This document shows positions 62,962-64,000 of a stretch of 64,000 nt of DNA, one piece after another. The notes under the pieces were generated by a model. It ran no database searches. It was not told the origin of the DNA and worked only from the letters and a program-made list of their open reading frames with translations. The position numbers were made by a program, and so were the translations under genes. The number at the start of each line of letters is the position of its first letter. Position 1 is the first letter of the stretch. Origin of the DNA: Prolixibacteraceae bacterium (lineage in GTDB: Bacteria > Bacteroidota > Bacteroidia > Bacteroidales > Prolixibacteraceae); contig JAQUIJ010000012.1 of assembly GCA_028683385.1 (NCBI GenBank), forward strand, positions 1 through 64,000, in the 5' to 3' direction.

Positions 62962-63308
62962 TTCAGGAAGTAAAAAACGATCCGCAGTTAATTGCATACT
63001 GCGGATTGTATTGCGGTGCATGCCGCAAATATATTTCAGGAAAATGCCCTGGCTGTAAACAAATTCAGGGGAAACATTGGTGCAAAATACGTGCCTGCAA
63101 CATCGATCAACAGTTTAGCTCGTGTGCCGATTGTGCGCTCGAAACGCCTAATGCCTGCCGGAAATTCAACAACCCAATTTCGAAGGTGTTCGCATTTATT
63201 TTCGGTTCGAACCGCGAAAAGTGTATCCTGACCATCCGCGAGAACGGAGCCATTTGGTATGCCGCGCACATGGCCGAAACAAAGCAGCAATCGCTGAAAG
63301 GCAAGTAG
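62958..63308 (+). CDS. DUF3795 Cys-rich protein
   Basis: The 116-residue protein has the DUF3795 start IAYCGLYCGACRKYISGKCP-GC and further cysteines (WCKIRACNIDQQFSSCADC). Ten or so cysteines suggest a metal or Fe-S site. Function unknown. It overlaps the GyrI-like gene by four bases. Confidence 0.9.
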   Translation: MIQEVKNDPQLIAYCGLYCGACRKYISGKCPGCKQIQGKHWCKIRACNIDQQFSSCADCALETPNACRKFNNPISKVFAFIFGSNREKCILTIRENGAIWYAAHMAETKQQSLKGK

Positions 63309-63331
63309 AAGTTGTAGTAAATATTGTTGCG

Positions 63332-63398
63332 CGTTACGAGATGCAAGTTACGGGTTAAGTCAACTCGAAACTTGCATCTCGCAACACGTAACGTTTTT
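63332..63398 (+). terminator. Long hairpin, probable terminator of the GyrI/DUF3795 pair
   Basis: CGAGATGCAAGTT (63337-63349) and AACTTGCATCTCG (63369-63381) form a perfect 13-bp stem. Outer CGTTAC and GTAACG extend it, and TTTTT follows. It may also be a repeat: the phrase GTTACGAGAT recurs near 27891-27900. Confidence 0.6.
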
Positions 63399-63427
63399 CT
63401 GCTAACTGAGACTGAGCACTGTAAACT

Positions 63428-63448
63428 TTTTACTTTTTACTTTTTACT
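63428..63448. repeat. TTTTTAC tandem repeat (three copies)
   Basis: TTTTTAC is repeated in direct tandem three times just upstream of the WYL regulator, ending eight bases before its ATG. It is in the place of the promoter or ribosome-binding region. Confidence 0.6.
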
Positions 63449-63455
63449 TGGCCAA

Positions 63456-64000
63456 ATGAACCACATTGAACGACTAAACGCCATTTTAATACACCTGCAA
63501 AGCAAGCGAATCGTGAAAGCTTCTGAAATCGCTGAACGATTCGAGATCAGCTTGCGCACAGTTTACCGCGACATCCGGGCTTTAGAAGAATCTGGCGTTC
63601 CGATTGGTGCAGAGGCTGGGGTTGGGTATTTTCTGATGGATAATTACAAATTACCGCCAGTGATGTTTACCAAAGAAGAGGCTTCGGCATTGTTGTTTGG
63701 CGAAAAACTGGTTGAAAAAATGTCGGATGACGGAATGAAGGCTGAGTTTTGCTCTGCATTATTCAAGATAAAAGCCATCCTGAATCCGGAAGAAAAAGAC
63801 CGGCTGGAAAAATTGTACAGTCAAATATCTGTACTCAATTATACCTCATCGAATGTGAATTTTAACCGCCTTTTTCTAAGTGAAATTCAGCAGGCATTGG
63901 TTTCGAAACAGGTTCTTGAGATCGATTACCAGGCAGGGTACGGCGCTCCCGCAACCAAACGACTGGTTGAACCGATCGGACTTTGTAATTACAGTCGCCG
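63456..64000 (+). CDS. WYL-domain/HTH transcriptional regulator (partial, cut at window end)
   Basis: The frame from ATG 63456 is open to the end of the window (181 codons). It starts with a DeoR/YafY-type helix-turn-helix, MNHIERLNAILIHLQSKR-IVKASEIAERFEISLRTVYRD-IRALEESGVPIG, followed by AEAGVGYFLMDNYKLPPVMF. Then comes the start of the WYL region (VLEIDYQAGYGAPATKRLVE). Family members are 230-320 residues and often bind nucleic acids or ligands. The protein continues beyond the window. Confidence 0.9.
   Translation, partial: MNHIERLNAILIHLQSKRIVKASEIAERFEISLRTVYRDIRALEESGVPIGAEAGVGYFLMDNYKLPPVMFTKEEASALLFGEKLVEKMSDDGMKAEFCSALFKIKAILNPEEKDRLEKLYSQISVLNYTSSNVNFNRLFLSEIQQALVSKQVLEIDYQAGYGAPATKRLVEPIGLCNYSR

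Overview
The window looks like a chromosomal segment of a Bacteroidota bacterium, most likely from the Bacteroidales/Marinilabiliales side (Prolixibacteraceae-like; inferred from gene content, not from a search). The grounds are two SusC/SusD pairs, a type IX secretion sorting domain, an ECF sigma/FecR/STN-receptor cascade, AtpZ and DUF4834 proteins, low GC, and repeated TAnnTTTG promoter boxes of the Bacteroidota primary sigma factor. No rRNA, tRNA, CRISPR array, transposase or phage gene was found.

Positions 1-23.6 kb are mostly housekeeping on the minus strand. They hold an AraC-type HTH remnant, glycyl-tRNA synthetase, a DUF4834 protein, and an F0F1 ATP synthase operon (bactofilin-atpZ-small membrane protein-atpB-E-F-H-A-G) without the beta and epsilon genes. 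Then come DUF177-rpmF and fabH-maoC, an orphan histidine kinase, dxs, an OmpA-like lipoprotein, a PHP phosphoesterase, a DUF1080 protein, a BtpA-like protein, frr, pyrH, an acyl-carrier-like protein without the prosthetic-group serine, an acetyltransferase, a cyclophilin lipoprotein and pheS. A GH130 enzyme, a palindromic intergenic repeat and a DUF2007-UspA fusion follow.

Positions 26.5-47.8 kb form a starch/maltodextrin utilization locus in two divergent blocks around a LacI-type regulator. The minus-strand block encodes an SLC45/GPH-like sugar transporter, beta-phosphoglucomutase, a GH65 phosphorylase, a SusA-like GH13 and a GH13 lipoprotein. The plus-strand block encodes SusC, SusD, a SusE-like and a SusF-like surface lipoprotein, and a GH13 amylase with a T9SS sorting domain in the place of the lipoprotein amylase SusG, followed by an unknown secreted protein. 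LacI-type operator palindromes lie upstream of both blocks. The inferred route is surface hydrolysis, SusCDEF import, periplasmic trimming, inner-membrane transport of maltose, phosphorolysis to glucose plus beta-glucose-1-phosphate, and isomerization to glucose-6-phosphate.

Positions 47.8-60.2 kb hold an amidohydrolase lipoprotein and a second SusC/SusD pair. Its SusC carries an STN domain and sits behind FecR and an ECF sigma factor. Upstream is a pair made of a multi-spanning membrane protein (DUF6057-like) and a beta-propeller lipoprotein with a CxxCH heme-c motif. Positions 60.3-64 kb hold an aldehyde dehydrogenase, a RelE/ParE-type toxin-antitoxin pair, a GyrI-like/DUF3795 pair and the start of a WYL-domain regulator cut by the window end.
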